A DNA stretch of 64,000 bases from Paenibacillus_AM sp052180255 (lineage in GTDB: Bacteria > Bacillota > Bacilli > Paenibacillales > NBRC-103111), in assembly GCF_052180255.1 (NCBI RefSeq), contig NZ_CP197466.1:3162001-3226000 (forward strand). Reading direction: 5' to 3'. The position numbers and the translations under genes are program-made. Positions 49,936 to 59,086 of this stretch are shown here, in pieces. The notes beneath the pieces were generated by a model. That model saw nothing but the letters and a program-made list of their open reading frames with translations. It had not been told where the DNA came from and did no database searches. The first letter of the stretch is position 1. Each line of letters begins with the position of its first letter.

Positions 49936-50265
49936 ATGTCATTCCTGACGAAAGTAATCGTCGATTTCTGTGTTGCATTTGGGGTCGTACTTGGCGGCTC
50001 CATGCTTGCTGGCATTGCGGCTGTGATAACCCTTCAATCGCCTACAGTCAAAATGCTTCTAATTGCTGAAAACATTAAAATTTGGGCGATGGTAGCAGCG
50101 GTTGGAGGGACGATTGATCCAATTCGTTATATTGAAAGCAATTTTCTTGAAGGCAACATCACACCCGCGCTCAAACAAATACTGCTTATCGTAGCAGCCT
50201 TTATCGGCGCTCACATCGGAACGACATTGATTGCATGGATATGCCGTGGAAGCGGGCAATCGTGA
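49936..50265 (+). CDS. ytrH: Sporulation protein YtrH
   Basis: A 109-residue membrane protein with three hydrophobic segments (KVIVDFCVAFGVVLGGSMLAGI, IWAMVAAVGGTIDPIR, LLIVAAFIGAHIGTTLIAW). The conserved WAMVAAVGGTIDPIRYIES motif identifies YtrH, a mother-cell protein needed for efficient sporulation in Bacillus. The ATG has GGAGAAGGTGAAC upstream. Its stop overlaps the ytrI start. It is divergent from dnaE, the same arrangement as in Bacillus. Confidence 0.92.
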   Translation: MSFLTKVIVDFCVAFGVVLGGSMLAGIAAVITLQSPTVKMLLIAENIKIWAMVAAVGGTIDPIRYIESNFLEGNITPALKQILLIVAAFIGAHIGTTLIAWICRGSGQS

Positions 50266-50765
50266 ATAATCACCCTCCTATAAGTTGGAAATCACTACTT
50301 GCCTCTTTCAGCTTATTTGTATGTGGAACCATTATCGGAGCTGCTCTATTCATGAGCCTTCATCAATACAATTTCGATAAGCTTGTGAATGAGAACGATA
50401 GACTCCGTCGTGAAAATAAAGAGATCCAGGATGATAACAACAATCTAATGAAATATCAGAAGAACAACTCATTAATCAAGCTGATTAACGTGTATTACAC
50501 AAATGATTCGAATGAGAAATTAAGCGACAATGTCCAAGAAGAACTAGAGAAACGCGTCAAGACAGAACTCAAGATCATCCGTGGGCAAAAAATATCATCG
50601 GCTAAAGGTGCCACACCTATCTATGAAAGGCTTATCTCTGATAAAACGTTCTATAACGTTTTTGAAAAGAACTATCGCGTGCATGTCAAGTTCATAGAGC
50701 TGATCGAAACGGAATTAAATGTATGGTTTACCGCCAAAGAAGCGCCTGTCAACCCACCTCGCTAA
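50262..50765 (+). CDS. ytrI: Sporulation protein YtrI
   Basis: A protein of about 167 residues with one membrane segment (LLASFSLFVCGTIIGAALFM), a coiled coil (FDKLVNENDRLRRENKEIQDDN), and a C-terminal extracytoplasmic domain, as in YtrI of Bacillus. The start is probably GTG 50262, which overlaps the ytrH stop (GTGA) and has GGAAGCGGG nine bases upstream. An ATG at 50235 would lie inside ytrH with no ribosome site. It works with YtrH in sporulation by homology. The mechanism is unknown. Confidence 0.85.
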   Translation: MNNHPPISWKSLLASFSLFVCGTIIGAALFMSLHQYNFDKLVNENDRLRRENKEIQDDNNNLMKYQKNNSLIKLINVYYTNDSNEKLSDNVQEELEKRVKTELKIIRGQKISSAKGATPIYERLISDKTFYNVFEKNYRVHVKFIELIETELNVWFTAKEAPVNPPR

Positions 50766-50847
50766 TCGTGAAAATACGGTGACAACTAGTTGCAATTGTG
50801 AGATAAAAGCACTAGAGTAAAAGAAAAACACCAAAGGATGATCTTTG

Positions 50848-51144
50848 ATGCTTGACGCCATTCGTATGATTTTATTCGTACTCATTATCATTACGCTCGT
50901 ATTATCTGTCTATTATTCTTTCCGTTATCGTAGAAGTACAGACCCGAAGAAGCGCGGCATAAATGCTGCTCGAATGAATATTTGCATGGGTTTCATGCTC
51001 GTCCTCATCTCGATCACACAACTCTTCTTTTTTTCAGATACGAATGTACGCCGTATTTTCGGCTCTGTGTGCTTACTGCTCGGTTTGTTTAACTTATTCT
51101 CCGGCATCCGTAATCTCAACTACTTCAATCGTAATCAAGGTTAA
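50848..51144 (+). CDS. ytpI: YtpI family membrane protein
   Basis: A 98-residue protein with three hydrophobic helices (IRMILFVLIIITLVLSVYYSF, ICMGFMLVLISITQLFFF, IFGSVCLLLGLFNLFSGI) and a basic loop RYRRSTDPKKRG. This topology and the loop fit the YtpI family of Bacillales. Function is unknown. It overlaps the convergent ytoI 3' end by four bases and follows ytrI by 82 bp. The start is ATG 50848 behind AAAGGATG. Confidence 0.8.
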   Translation: MLDAIRMILFVLIIITLVLSVYYSFRYRRSTDPKKRGINAARMNICMGFMLVLISITQLFFFSDTNVRRIFGSVCLLLGLFNLFSGIRNLNYFNRNQG

Positions 51145-52481
51145 GATTGATCGATAAATTGGGCAGTTAGTATCGCTTTGGCAACTAACACACCACTATG
51201 GTGGATCGCAACGTCGATCTTTCCAAATTTACGTGAAACTTCGATTATTGTTGGACGAATTTCAATTTCATCTTCAATTTGCAGCGGCCTCACAAAGTAA
51301 CTCGACATATTGTCGAGTACGAGGTCGCCTTTTTTATATTCTTGCACAACACGATAAGCTGCTTGAGTCATTAACGACATGAGAACACCTTCTGAAGCGG
51401 TTCCAAGATGATTCGTCATCTGTGGCGTGATTAAACCGCTAAACACGAGGTCTCCCTTTTCATCCTGCTCCTCTTTAAATCCATCCCACATGAGCGCTTC
51501 GAATGTTTCCCCATGTTGAGGCTGCTTCTGCATGTGCTGCATCGCTTTGAGTACATCTTGTCTAGAGATCACACCAATAATTTTACGATGATCGTCAACA
51601 ACAGGCAGCAGATCAATCCCTTCCCACACCATCATGTGCGCTGCTGATGCAACCGAAATATTCCTGCTCACCGTAATCGGATTGCGTGTCATCAGCTTAT
51701 CCACGGTTTGATCACTACTGGCTCTAACCATATCCTTCGGTGTTACCATCCCGATAATGCGCTGTGATTCATCAACAACGGGAAAACGACTGTGTCCTGT
51801 TTCTTCTAATAAACGCTGCCAATCGCTGCGTGTTGAATGACTTTTTAGCGTATACAATTCACTCGGCGTACTCATTAAGATATCCTCTACTAACATAATC
51901 TTCTTCATGATGAGGCGATCGTATAAAGCTCTATTGATCATAGAAGCTACAGTAAAAGTATCATAGGAGCATTGAATAATTGGCAATTCCAATTCATCAG
52001 CCAGTCGTTTCGTTTCTTCAGAAGTCTCAAATCCACCTGTAATCAGGACTCCTGCCCCATTTTGAAGCGCTCCTGTGTGTGCCTTATAGCGATTACCTAC
52101 GATAAGCAGAGAGCCTGGTTCAATATAGCGCATCATCGCATCTTGCTGCATGGCACCAATGACAAATTTATGCAGCGACTTTTCCAGCCCGCTTGCACCA
52201 CCGAGTACTTCCCCCTCGACGATATTCACCACTTCACCAAAAGTCAGCTTATCAATATTGTGCCTCTGTTTTTTCTCTACACGAATGGTGCCAACCCGCT
52301 CCTTGGTTGACACCAGCCCGATATTTTCCGCCTCTTTAATAGCGCGATAAGCAGTCCCTTCACTTACGCCTAGGTATTTGGATATTTTACGAACGGAGAT
52401 TTTACTGCCTAAATTTAAGCTATTTATGTATTGCAGAATCAATTCATGTTTGGTGATCATTTCTGGATTCTTCTCACTCAT
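51141..52481 (-). CDS. ytoI: YtoI/SpxR-type regulator: HTH, DRTGG, two CBS, hot-dog domains
   Basis: A 446-residue multidomain protein. It has an N-terminal winged HTH (residues 10-65, KISVRKISKYLGVSEGTAYRAIKEAENIGLVST), a DRTGG domain (about 75-185), two CBS domains (DILMSTPSE..., VDKLMTRNPITVSR...) and a C-terminal hot-dog thioesterase-like fold (about 335-445, NHLGTASEGVLMSLMTQAAYR). CBS domains normally sense adenine nucleotides and the hot-dog fold may bind acyl-CoA. The streptococcal relative SpxR controls the stress regulator SpxA. It is adjacent to ytpI, as in Bacillus. Confidence 0.88.
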   Translation of the reverse strand: MSEKNPEMITKHELILQYINSLNLGSKISVRKISKYLGVSEGTAYRAIKEAENIGLVSTKERVGTIRVEKKQRHNIDKLTFGEVVNIVEGEVLGGASGLEKSLHKFVIGAMQQDAMMRYIEPGSLLIVGNRYKAHTGALQNGAGVLITGGFETSEETKRLADELELPIIQCSYDTFTVASMINRALYDRLIMKKIMLVEDILMSTPSELYTLKSHSTRSDWQRLLEETGHSRFPVVDESQRIIGMVTPKDMVRASSDQTVDKLMTRNPITVSRNISVASAAHMMVWEGIDLLPVVDDHRKIIGVISRQDVLKAMQHMQKQPQHGETFEALMWDGFKEEQDEKGDLVFSGLITPQMTNHLGTASEGVLMSLMTQAAYRVVQEYKKGDLVLDNMSSYFVRPLQIEDEIEIRPTIIEVSRKFGKIDVAIHHSGVLVAKAILTAQFIDQS

Positions 52482-52555
52482 CTGTTACACCCCAATAATA
52501 ATCTCTGTTCTAGTCTGTATGACCTATTATATCAAATCCTAATCATGATACTCTA

Positions 52556-52580
52556 ACAAAAAAAGCAGCATTGCTGCTAC
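52556..52580 (-). terminator. Terminator of small membrane protein gene
   Basis: The stem AGCAGC-ATT-GCTGCT is followed on the minus strand by seven T. It overlaps the stop codon. Confidence 0.8.
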
Positions 52581-52852
52581 TTTCGTACTTGAAGCATTTT
52601 TCTCTTTCCTAAAATCCGCTGTTCGGTTTGCCATTGCCTCATTTTGTGTATATTACGAACTTGTTTCTTTTTCTCATCCACTGCAACCATTTCCTGAAAA
52701 TTGGCAGCGATAATAAGAAGAGCGAATAGGAGCCATACCCCATTAAACACCGTATTCAGTGTCCAACTCGCTTCAAATATCAAATGAGGAATCGCATAAA
52801 GCAGCATCCCAAGTGCTAAGCAAAAATAAATAACTCGCTTCAATCCTTTCAT
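52577..52852 (-). CDS. Small membrane protein, unknown function
   Basis: A 91-residue protein with two membrane helices (VIYFCLALGMLLYAIPHLIF and FNGVWLLFALLIIAANF) and a basic C-terminal tail (DEKKKQVRNIHKMRQW...GKRKMLQVRK) likely facing the cytoplasm. I do not recognise the family. The start ATG 52852 has GGGAGGGG a few bases upstream. A longer frame to 52966 runs into the antiterminator gene. It follows the PTS/antiterminator operon. Confidence 0.68.
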   Translation of the reverse strand: MKGLKRVIYFCLALGMLLYAIPHLIFEASWTLNTVFNGVWLLFALLIIAANFQEMVAVDEKKKQVRNIHKMRQWQTEQRILGKRKMLQVRK

Positions 52853-52937
52853 AACTTCCCCTCCCAACTGAACTTGTACACTTCTCATACTTGTACACTC
52901 CATTGTATGAAGGGAACATCCGAAACATGCTTTGGAC

Positions 52938-53768
52938 TTAGGCGTGATGGACATTAAATCTTTCAATATGTAAGGTTAAAAAGCCAATCTCATCTTCAGC
53001 AACAGGTTGATGAAGACGTTTTTCAATAGCTTCCGACAAATGCTTTGCTTTTTCATATGAAACCGTATATTCTTCTTTAATTTTAGACAGTAAGGGGTTG
53101 TGAATCGTCTTCTGCTTGCGCACACGGTCAATTAAACTTTTCAGATGGGATATAAAACGAATCGTCGAGAAGCTGCTTTCAAAAAAGATCCCAATCGCCC
53201 TTGCTTCCTCAATGACCTGCGATACAAGGCGTACAAGTTCCAGGGAATCGACTGTTCTTGATTTAGTCCGAGAAGCATGGAAATGCATAGCGAGAAAGGC
53301 GATTTCATCATCTGGCAGCACGACATCCAATTGTGTATTCAAAAATACGACCGCTCGTTTGGCAATATCATATTCTTCACTATATAAATGCTGAATTTCA
53401 TAGGCAAAAGGATTCGTGATCGCGATTCCTCGTTTTGTTCGCTCTACTGCAAAGTTGATATGATCAACTAGCGCAGCATGGATTGTTTCCGAAAACTCGC
53501 CTTCCAATTGGCCTTGGGCAAAAGCAATCACTTCTTCGGTCACCCCAATAATTTTGGAGTCGACCGCAGAAAGCACTTGTTCGTAATGTTCGAGTACTTC
53601 AGAAGTATGGATTAGAAATTCCTGCGAAATCTCAGATTCGTCAAGCTTCATCCCTGGAGTACGCTTAAACCCGATTCCTTTTCCAAAAACGATCGAATTT
53701 TTACCTGTAGAAAGCTTCGCCATCACGACATTATGTGATAACACATGTACAATTTTTCTCGTAATCAT
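52938..53768 (-). CDS. BglG/LicT-type transcription antiterminator (CAT-PRD-PRD)
   Basis: A 276-residue regulator. An N-terminal RNA-binding CAT domain of about 55 residues (KIVHVLSHNVVMAKLSTGK...GKGIGF) is followed by PRD1 (about 65-170) and PRD2 (about 172-276). Phosphorylatable histidines are in place: DHINFAVER and AMHFHAS in PRD1, SHLKSLIDR and TLHIERF in PRD2. Such proteins bind an RNA antiterminator (RAT) hairpin when sugar is present and are controlled by PTS phosphorylation. It overlaps the EIICB gene by four bases, so that PTS is its likely partner. I could not find a clear RAT sequence upstream of the operon. Confidence 0.9.
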   Translation of the reverse strand: MITRKIVHVLSHNVVMAKLSTGKNSIVFGKGIGFKRTPGMKLDESEISQEFLIHTSEVLEHYEQVLSAVDSKIIGVTEEVIAFAQGQLEGEFSETIHAALVDHINFAVERTKRGIAITNPFAYEIQHLYSEEYDIAKRAVVFLNTQLDVVLPDDEIAFLAMHFHASRTKSRTVDSLELVRLVSQVIEEARAIGIFFESSFSTIRFISHLKSLIDRVRKQKTIHNPLLSKIKEEYTVSYEKAKHLSEAIEKRLHQPVAEDEIGFLTLHIERFNVHHA

Positions 53769-55237
53769 ACAAGTCCCCCTACCCGATATGTAGACAACCT
53801 TTTTTCGATTCCATCCTTAATTAATTCCGAATCTGTCCCGAATACGATATGTAAATTACCTCTCCCCATCTGCATGACCCCGAAGGCTCCAGCTTTCTTC
53901 AGTTCAACTTCATGAACAATAACATCATATTTTAACCTCAATCGAAGTCTTGTAATGCAGGCTTCTACTCCCATAATGTTGTTCATACCACCAACTTGCT
54001 TCAGCACAATTGTGACTCGCTCCTCGGTTGTATAAGCTCTCTGCTCAGCAGGTATTTCTTCCATGTTTGAATCCTCCGCAAATTCCCGTCCTGGTGTTCT
54101 GAAACGAAATAATTGAATGAGTACACGAAATACAAAATAATAAACAACGGCATAACATATTCCTACTAGAAGTAATATTGCCGTATGGCTACCTAAATTC
54201 CAATTCAACAATAAATCGATAAGTCCTGCTGAAAATCCAAAACCAAGTTTAATTTCCAACAAATAGACAACTACCATCGAAACCCCTGTTAGAAGGGCAT
54301 GAACTGCATATAAAACAGGCGCCGCAAACATAAATGAAAACTCAATGGGCTCCGTCACACCTGTAAAAAATGATGTTAATCCTGCACTTAGTAAAATAGG
54401 AACGACCACTTTACGTTGGTTCTTATGTACGAACTTCATCATAGCAAATGCTGCTGCAGGCAGACCGAACATCATCACAGGGAAAAAGCCTGTCATAAAC
54501 ATCCCTGCACTGGGATCTCCCGCAAAAAATCGTGTCATATCCCCATGAACAATTTCACCGGAAGTATTCGTATAATCACCAATCTGAAACCATGAGATCG
54601 AATTAATAATATGATGAAGTCCTGTTGGAATAAGTAGGCGATTTAGTAATCCATAAATAAAGACGCCCAAACCACCTGCTGACAAGATTTCCATACTTAA
54701 TAAGCGAATCGCGTGTTGAATCGATGGCCAGATGAATCCCATACCGACACCAACCATAACCATCGTAAGAGAAGATATGATCGGAATGAACCGTTTCCCT
54801 CCAAAAAAACCAAGAACCGCAGGTAGTTTAATATTCTTATAATTCCGATAATAGTAGACGACAATAAGTCCGGTCATCATACCTCCGAGAACACCCATGT
54901 CCATGCGTTCGACCACTTGACCATCTGCACCTACGATATCGAAACTGGCTAATACTTTACTAAATACTAAATATCCCACCGTTGCAGATAAAGCTGCAAT
55001 TCCATCACCAGCAGCGAAGCCAATCGCAATCCCAATCGCAAAAAGCAGGGGTAAGTTATCAAAAATAACCTCTCCTCCTGCATGACATACTTTTACTATT
55101 TGCTGCAATAAGCCGTTCTCGAACGTCATTCGACCTATTCGCTGTAAAATGGCTGCTGCAGGCAGCACAGCAATTGGAATCATTAGCGACCTAGCAATCG
55201 TCTGTAAAAACCCTAATATTCTCAATTTAATTGTCAT
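53765..55237 (-). CDS. PTS EIICB component, glucose/N-acetylglucosamine family
   Basis: A 490-residue sugar permease. The EIIC domain (about 1-385) has ten or so membrane segments and the substrate-region motifs GLLNRLLIPTGLHHIINSISWFQIGDY and GVTEPIEFSFMFAAP, which favour the N-acetylglucosamine branch (NagE/NagP-like). The EIIB domain at about 410-485 carries the phospho-cysteine in VEACITRLRLRL. There is no EIIA domain, so phosphate must come from another protein's IIA. It lies in line between ABC sugar permeases and a PRD antiterminator, all on the same strand. Confidence 0.9.
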   Translation of the reverse strand: MTIKLRILGFLQTIARSLMIPIAVLPAAAILQRIGRMTFENGLLQQIVKVCHAGGEVIFDNLPLLFAIGIAIGFAAGDGIAALSATVGYLVFSKVLASFDIVGADGQVVERMDMGVLGGMMTGLIVVYYYRNYKNIKLPAVLGFFGGKRFIPIISSLTMVMVGVGMGFIWPSIQHAIRLLSMEILSAGGLGVFIYGLLNRLLIPTGLHHIINSISWFQIGDYTNTSGEIVHGDMTRFFAGDPSAGMFMTGFFPVMMFGLPAAAFAMMKFVHKNQRKVVVPILLSAGLTSFFTGVTEPIEFSFMFAAPVLYAVHALLTGVSMVVVYLLEIKLGFGFSAGLIDLLLNWNLGSHTAILLLVGICYAVVYYFVFRVLIQLFRFRTPGREFAEDSNMEEIPAEQRAYTTEERVTIVLKQVGGMNNIMGVEACITRLRLRLKYDVIVHEVELKKAGAFGVMQMGRGNLHIVFGTDSELIKDGIEKRLSTYRVGGLV

Positions 55238-55256
55238 AAGCTGCCTCTCACTTTTC

Positions 55257-56087
55257 TTACTTCACAGCTCCAGCTGTAATACCGCCTGCGATTTGTCGTT
55301 GGAATAACACGTAAACGATGAATACCGGAATCATCGAGATCACAAGCGCTGCAAATAAAGGACCATATTCAGTCCGATACTGCATCTCCACCTGCATCAC
55401 GGCAATGCCTACGGGTAAGGTGTACTTTTCTGGACGACTGACGAGTACCACCCCATAAATGTATTCATTCCAGATGGTTAAGAAGTTCATAATGGCTACA
55501 GACATTAGACCTGGCTTCGATAAAGGTAGCATAATTTTGAAAAATGTTCCATACAAAGAAGATCCATCAATCGATGCTGCTTCTTCAATCTCCCTTGGCA
55601 ATGTTTTGAAGAAACCAACTAGAACAAAGATGCCAAATGGCAATTGATAGGCTGCATATACGAGAATGAGCCCAAACAACGTATTGTTCAAATTTAGCGA
55701 GCTTAATAGGAAAAATAATGGAACAAGTCCCATGATGAGTGGAATCATAAGTGCGGATACATACATCAGGAATAAAAAACCTCTAAGTTTAAATGCGAAT
55801 CTAGCAATTACATAGGAAGTAGAAGCTGATAATATCAGGGCAAGCAATGTACTACACACCGTCACAATAACGGAATTAATAAGAAAATTACTGATGTTGT
55901 AGTTGTTCCACACATTCGCAAAGTTCTCCCATACGAGAGGAATATTAGGCAAATCCCAAGGTTTCCCTAGTACAAACTGCTGATTGTTTTTCAATGAACC
56001 CATCAAGGTCCAAAATAGTGGGTACAGCACCATCAGCGCCCAAAATGCTAAAAAGATATATAATATGCCTCGCAAAATTTTATTCAT
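55257..56087 (-). CDS. Carbohydrate ABC transporter permease (MalG-like)
   Basis: A 276-residue permease with six membrane segments. The EAA loop is EEAASIDGSSLYGTFFKIMLPLSKPGL. The C-terminal tail RQIAGGITAGAVK is the MalG/CUT1 signature. It forms the import channel with the MalF-like protein encoded just upstream (15-bp gap). The PTS gene follows 19 bp downstream, so ABC and PTS genes seem to share one transcript. Confidence 0.92.
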   Translation of the reverse strand: MNKILRGILYIFLAFWALMVLYPLFWTLMGSLKNNQQFVLGKPWDLPNIPLVWENFANVWNNYNISNFLINSVIVTVCSTLLALILSASTSYVIARFAFKLRGFLFLMYVSALMIPLIMGLVPLFFLLSSLNLNNTLFGLILVYAAYQLPFGIFVLVGFFKTLPREIEEAASIDGSSLYGTFFKIMLPLSKPGLMSVAIMNFLTIWNEYIYGVVLVSRPEKYTLPVGIAVMQVEMQYRTEYGPLFAALVISMIPVFIVYVLFQRQIAGGITAGAVK

Positions 56088-56102
56088 CCCAGCACCCCCC
56101 CA

Positions 56103-57053
56103 TTACATCTCGTGAACTTCTCTGCGTAACAATCTAGATAGAATAGCGGTTGTAATCAGTGAAGCCAATAAGATCAGAACACCGATGGCAGCTGCATAAC
56201 CCATATGGGATTGTCTAAAGCCCATTTGATATAAATAGGAACCCATAACTTGTGTCGCATTATCTGGTCCACCTTCAGTCATGATCCACACGATAACAAT
56301 GGATCCATTTAATGTCGTAATCGTAATATGAAGAATCGATGTCTTTACTTGTTCCCAAATAAGCGGAAGTGTTACTTTTGTGAATTGCTTACCACCTGTC
56401 GCTCCATCAATCTCGCTAGCTTCATACAAATCAGAGGGAATCGATAAGATGGCGGCAATAAGCAGCACCATATAAAAACCAATTCCCGCCCAGATCGAAG
56501 GTATTAATAACGACCAGATCGAATGAGAATTACCGAGCCATACCGTATCTACAGGTTTAAGTGTAAATAGAGAAAGGAAGCTATTGAGAAACCCGAGCGA
56601 TGGGTGATAGACAGCCCGCCACAATACAGCAATAACCGCTACGGAGATAATGTTCGGAATGAAGAAGATCACTCGAAAAAAAGAAGCTCCCTGCACACGC
56701 ATACGTGTTACAGCTACAGCAAACAACGTTGCAAGCACCACAATTCCGATTACTTTTCCAATGACGAGAAAATAGTCATTCAGTAGTCCCGTGAGAATGA
56801 TCGGATCACTTGCCATTTCCTTGTAATTATCAAATCCGATAAATTTCATACTCTCCGAACTACCCGACCAATCAAAGAAGCTAACATATAAACCGCGAAG
56901 CAATGGATACACGGTGAACACACAGTAAAAAATAAATGTCGGTAATAAAAAGATAGTCATAAACAACATACGATGCCGTTTGGCTGTCTTCAGGCTTGAT
57001 TTCTTCGTTACCAGAAGCGTATTCTCCGCTGCTCCCATCTTAGGACTAGACAT
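56103..57053 (-). CDS. Carbohydrate ABC transporter permease (MalF-like)
   Basis: A 316-residue CUT1-family permease. Six membrane helices follow a basic N-terminal segment (TKKSSLKTAKRHRML). The EAA loop reads YEASEIDGATGGKQFTKVTLPLIWEQV, and FIFYCVFTVYPLLRGLYVSFFDWSG is the typical first helix. It pairs with the MalG-like protein. No ATPase gene is present, so a shared MsmX-type ATPase elsewhere in the genome is likely. Confidence 0.92.
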   Translation of the reverse strand: MSSPKMGAAENTLLVTKKSSLKTAKRHRMLFMTIFLLPTFIFYCVFTVYPLLRGLYVSFFDWSGSSESMKFIGFDNYKEMASDPIILTGLLNDYFLVIGKVIGIVVLATLFAVAVTRMRVQGASFFRVIFFIPNIISVAVIAVLWRAVYHPSLGFLNSFLSLFTLKPVDTVWLGNSHSIWSLLIPSIWAGIGFYMVLLIAAILSIPSDLYEASEIDGATGGKQFTKVTLPLIWEQVKTSILHITITTLNGSIVIVWIMTEGGPDNATQVMGSYLYQMGFRQSHMGYAAAIGVLILLASLITTAILSRLLRREVHEM

Positions 57054-57084
57054 ATCTTAACCTCCGGTTCAAATGGAATTAGAA

Positions 57085-57114
57085 GAGGATAAGGGAAAAA
57101 TCGCCCTTACCCTC
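57085..57114 (-). terminator. Hairpin between binding-protein and permease genes
   Basis: An 11-bp stem with one mismatch (GAGGATAAGGG with CCCTTACCCTC) lies in the 88-bp gap. It may attenuate readthrough so that the binding protein is made in excess. Confidence 0.5.
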
Positions 57115-57141
57115 AAGCTATTGATTCCGCCTTATCAAATC

Positions 57142-58515
57142 TTATTTCTTCGCTTTATTAGCTACATCAACCAGACGTTTAATCACTTCATCCGCCGTAA
57201 TTTTCTTGGATGTGAAAGCAACGAGCGCATCGTTACGCACTTTTTCATAGTCTTTATTTACTGCTATAACAGGTGCCACGATTGTATTCTTGTCATTGAA
57301 GGATTTAGCTGCATCTTTCGCCATGGATCCAGCTTTGGACGTTTCCAAATCTGCTTTTAAGTTCATTGGAACGCCAGATAGCTCCGCCCATTGAACAGCT
57401 GATTTTTCAGTAAAAATATACTGAACGAACGCTTTAGCAGCTTCTGGATTTTTCGCTTTCTTCGCAATTGCCATTTGACTTGTATAAGGAACAACAACAG
57501 ATGGTTTACCAGCATCTTGTGTGATCGATGGAATAAAACCGAATGTGAAGCCTTGTGGAATGTTAGCCTTCATTTCATTCTCAACCCATAGACCGTTCGG
57601 AATAAATGCATCTTTGTGCTGCAAGAACAGCATTTGGGAATCCGTGTGATTAATACCAACAAATGCTGGATCGATAAGGCCTGCATCACGAACTTGCTCC
57701 AATTTTTTCAAAGCTTTCTTGTACGGATCAGAGGAAAATACAGTTGGATCAAGCGCTTCGATCTTCTTCAGGATAGAAGCATCGCCATTATTTTCCGAGA
57801 TGATTGCTGAATCTAAGAAACCGCCACTGATGTAATACGGATACATGCCTGTGTAAATGTATGGATTCACGCCTGCACCTTTAATTTGCTTCGCCACTTC
57901 CAAAAAGCTTTGGAAATCAGTTGGTGTTTTCCATCCTTTATCTTTGAACCAAGCTTTATCATAGAATGTTCCCCAGGAGCCGAATACAAGCGGAATTGTG
58001 AATGTTTTACCGCTGTAATCAATCGGCTTAGCTAACAACAAGTCTGAAATTAACTTGCCATCTGTATTTTTAGCTCCCTTGAACCAATCTGTAATATCCA
58101 GGAGCTGATCGTCTTTTACCATTTGTGCTTCACTGGAACCCGCTCCGTCAATGTACACGACATCCGGTGGATCTCCTTGAATCCAACGAGGTTGCATTTG
58201 ATCGTTGATTTTCGGACCTGCAGATTGTTTGATTTTCAAATTCGGATGCAATTTACCGAACTCTTCAACCATCTTCTTCCACCAAGCATCTCCATAACCA
58301 CCAACGAAGTACTGAATCTCGAAGTCTCCTTTGAGGTTATCTGCCGCTCCAGTAGGTGTTGCAGCTGGCGTTGCAGCCGCTGTTGCTGCTGGTGTAGGTG
58401 TAGCTGCTGCAGATGTCCCAGGTGTTGAAGCGGCCTCTTTAGTACCACAACCAACACTAACAGCAAGCAAGGAAGCGATTACTGCCCCAGATAATACAAC
58501 TTTTTTCTTTTGCAT
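57142..58515 (-). CDS. Carbohydrate ABC transporter substrate-binding lipoprotein
   Basis: A family-1 solute-binding protein of about 457 residues. The signal peptide MQKKKVVLSGAVIASLLAVS is followed by the lipobox AVSVGC, so it is lipid-anchored. A linker rich in Ala, Thr and Pro (about 40 residues) follows, then the binding domain FEIQYFVGGYGDAWWKKMVEEFGKLHP. The MalE-like fold continues to the end (VQYIFTEKSAVQWAEL). It delivers an oligosaccharide to the downstream permeases. The start is uncertain: ATG 58515 gives a clean signal peptide with GGGAG 12 bp upstream, while ATG 58560 adds 15 residues and has GAGGCGG very close to it. Confidence 0.9.
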   Translation of the reverse strand: MQKKKVVLSGAVIASLLAVSVGCGTKEAASTPGTSAAATPTPAATAAATPAATPTGAADNLKGDFEIQYFVGGYGDAWWKKMVEEFGKLHPNLKIKQSAGPKINDQMQPRWIQGDPPDVVYIDGAGSSEAQMVKDDQLLDITDWFKGAKNTDGKLISDLLLAKPIDYSGKTFTIPLVFGSWGTFYDKAWFKDKGWKTPTDFQSFLEVAKQIKGAGVNPYIYTGMYPYYISGGFLDSAIISENNGDASILKKIEALDPTVFSSDPYKKALKKLEQVRDAGLIDPAFVGINHTDSQMLFLQHKDAFIPNGLWVENEMKANIPQGFTFGFIPSITQDAGKPSVVVPYTSQMAIAKKAKNPEAAKAFVQYIFTEKSAVQWAELSGVPMNLKADLETSKAGSMAKDAAKSFNDKNTIVAPVIAVNKDYEKVRNDALVAFTSKKITADEVIKRLVDVANKAKK

Positions 58516-58601
58516 CTTTCTACTCATCTCCCTTTTATTCGAAAATTTGCTGTCACTCATACCGCCTCACATGGGTTCGTTTCAGTCAAAATAAACACAG
58601 A

Positions 58602-58650
58602 AAAAGGGCATAGTTAAGAAGAATAGTATTCTTCATAACTAATGCCCTTT
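58602..58650 (-). terminator. Long-stem terminator of yheA
   Basis: AAAGGGCATAGTTAAGAAGA (58603 on) pairs almost completely with the arm ending AACTAATGCCCTTT at 58650, giving over 20 pairs and a minimal loop. On the minus strand TTTTTC follows. Confidence 0.82.
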
Positions 58651-58741
58651 CGGTAACATGTTATTGGTTTAATATGAATTTATCACGATCATACATGAAA
58701 TATATGGAAGCGTCAACAAAATTATCAAACCCAAACCCTTA

Positions 58742-59074
58742 TTATGCTAGATCCTGGAATGGAGCAGCAATGATCTTTTGTACATCTTCCATCATCACCG
58801 ACAGGCGACGTTCTGCATCGAATAACTCTGCAATTACCGGATTAAGACCTACAACTTCGAACAATTTTTGAAGTTTTTGCATTTCCTCTTCCTCAGGCAT
58901 CTGACCTGTCATCATTTGATTTTGCAATTCAGCTTGACGCGTTCTGAAATCTTCCAGCATCTTTTTAGAATCTGCATCCGCTTCTACCTTTTCTTTTGCC
59001 GCGTGCATGGCTTGGTACTCCGGGCACGATCTAATTGCTTTTGCTAGTTCATAAGCTTTGTCATGTAAATTCAT
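58742..59074 (-). CDS. yheA: YlbF/YmcA family protein (YheA)
   Basis: A 110-residue all-helical protein of the YlbF/YmcA family. It contains the blocks LHDKAYELAKAIRSCPEYQAM, ADADSKKMLEDFRTRQAELQNQMM and MQKLQKLFEVVGLNPVIAELFDAERRLSVMMEDVQKII. Family members act in RNase Y-linked processing and developmental control in Bacillus. The YheA paralogue itself has no proven role. Its neighbour is the DUF445 gene yheB, the same order as in Bacillus subtilis. Confidence 0.9.
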   Translation of the reverse strand: MNLHDKAYELAKAIRSCPEYQAMHAAKEKVEADADSKKMLEDFRTRQAELQNQMMTGQMPEEEEMQKLQKLFEVVGLNPVIAELFDAERRLSVMMEDVQKIIAAPFQDLA

Positions 59075-59086
59075 TGTTAAATCCTC

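Noticed and set aside
58331..58594. Plus-strand frame over the Ala/Thr/Pro linker of the binding protein
   Set aside because: Its apparent coding potential comes from the low-complexity linker of the minus-strand lipoprotein gene.
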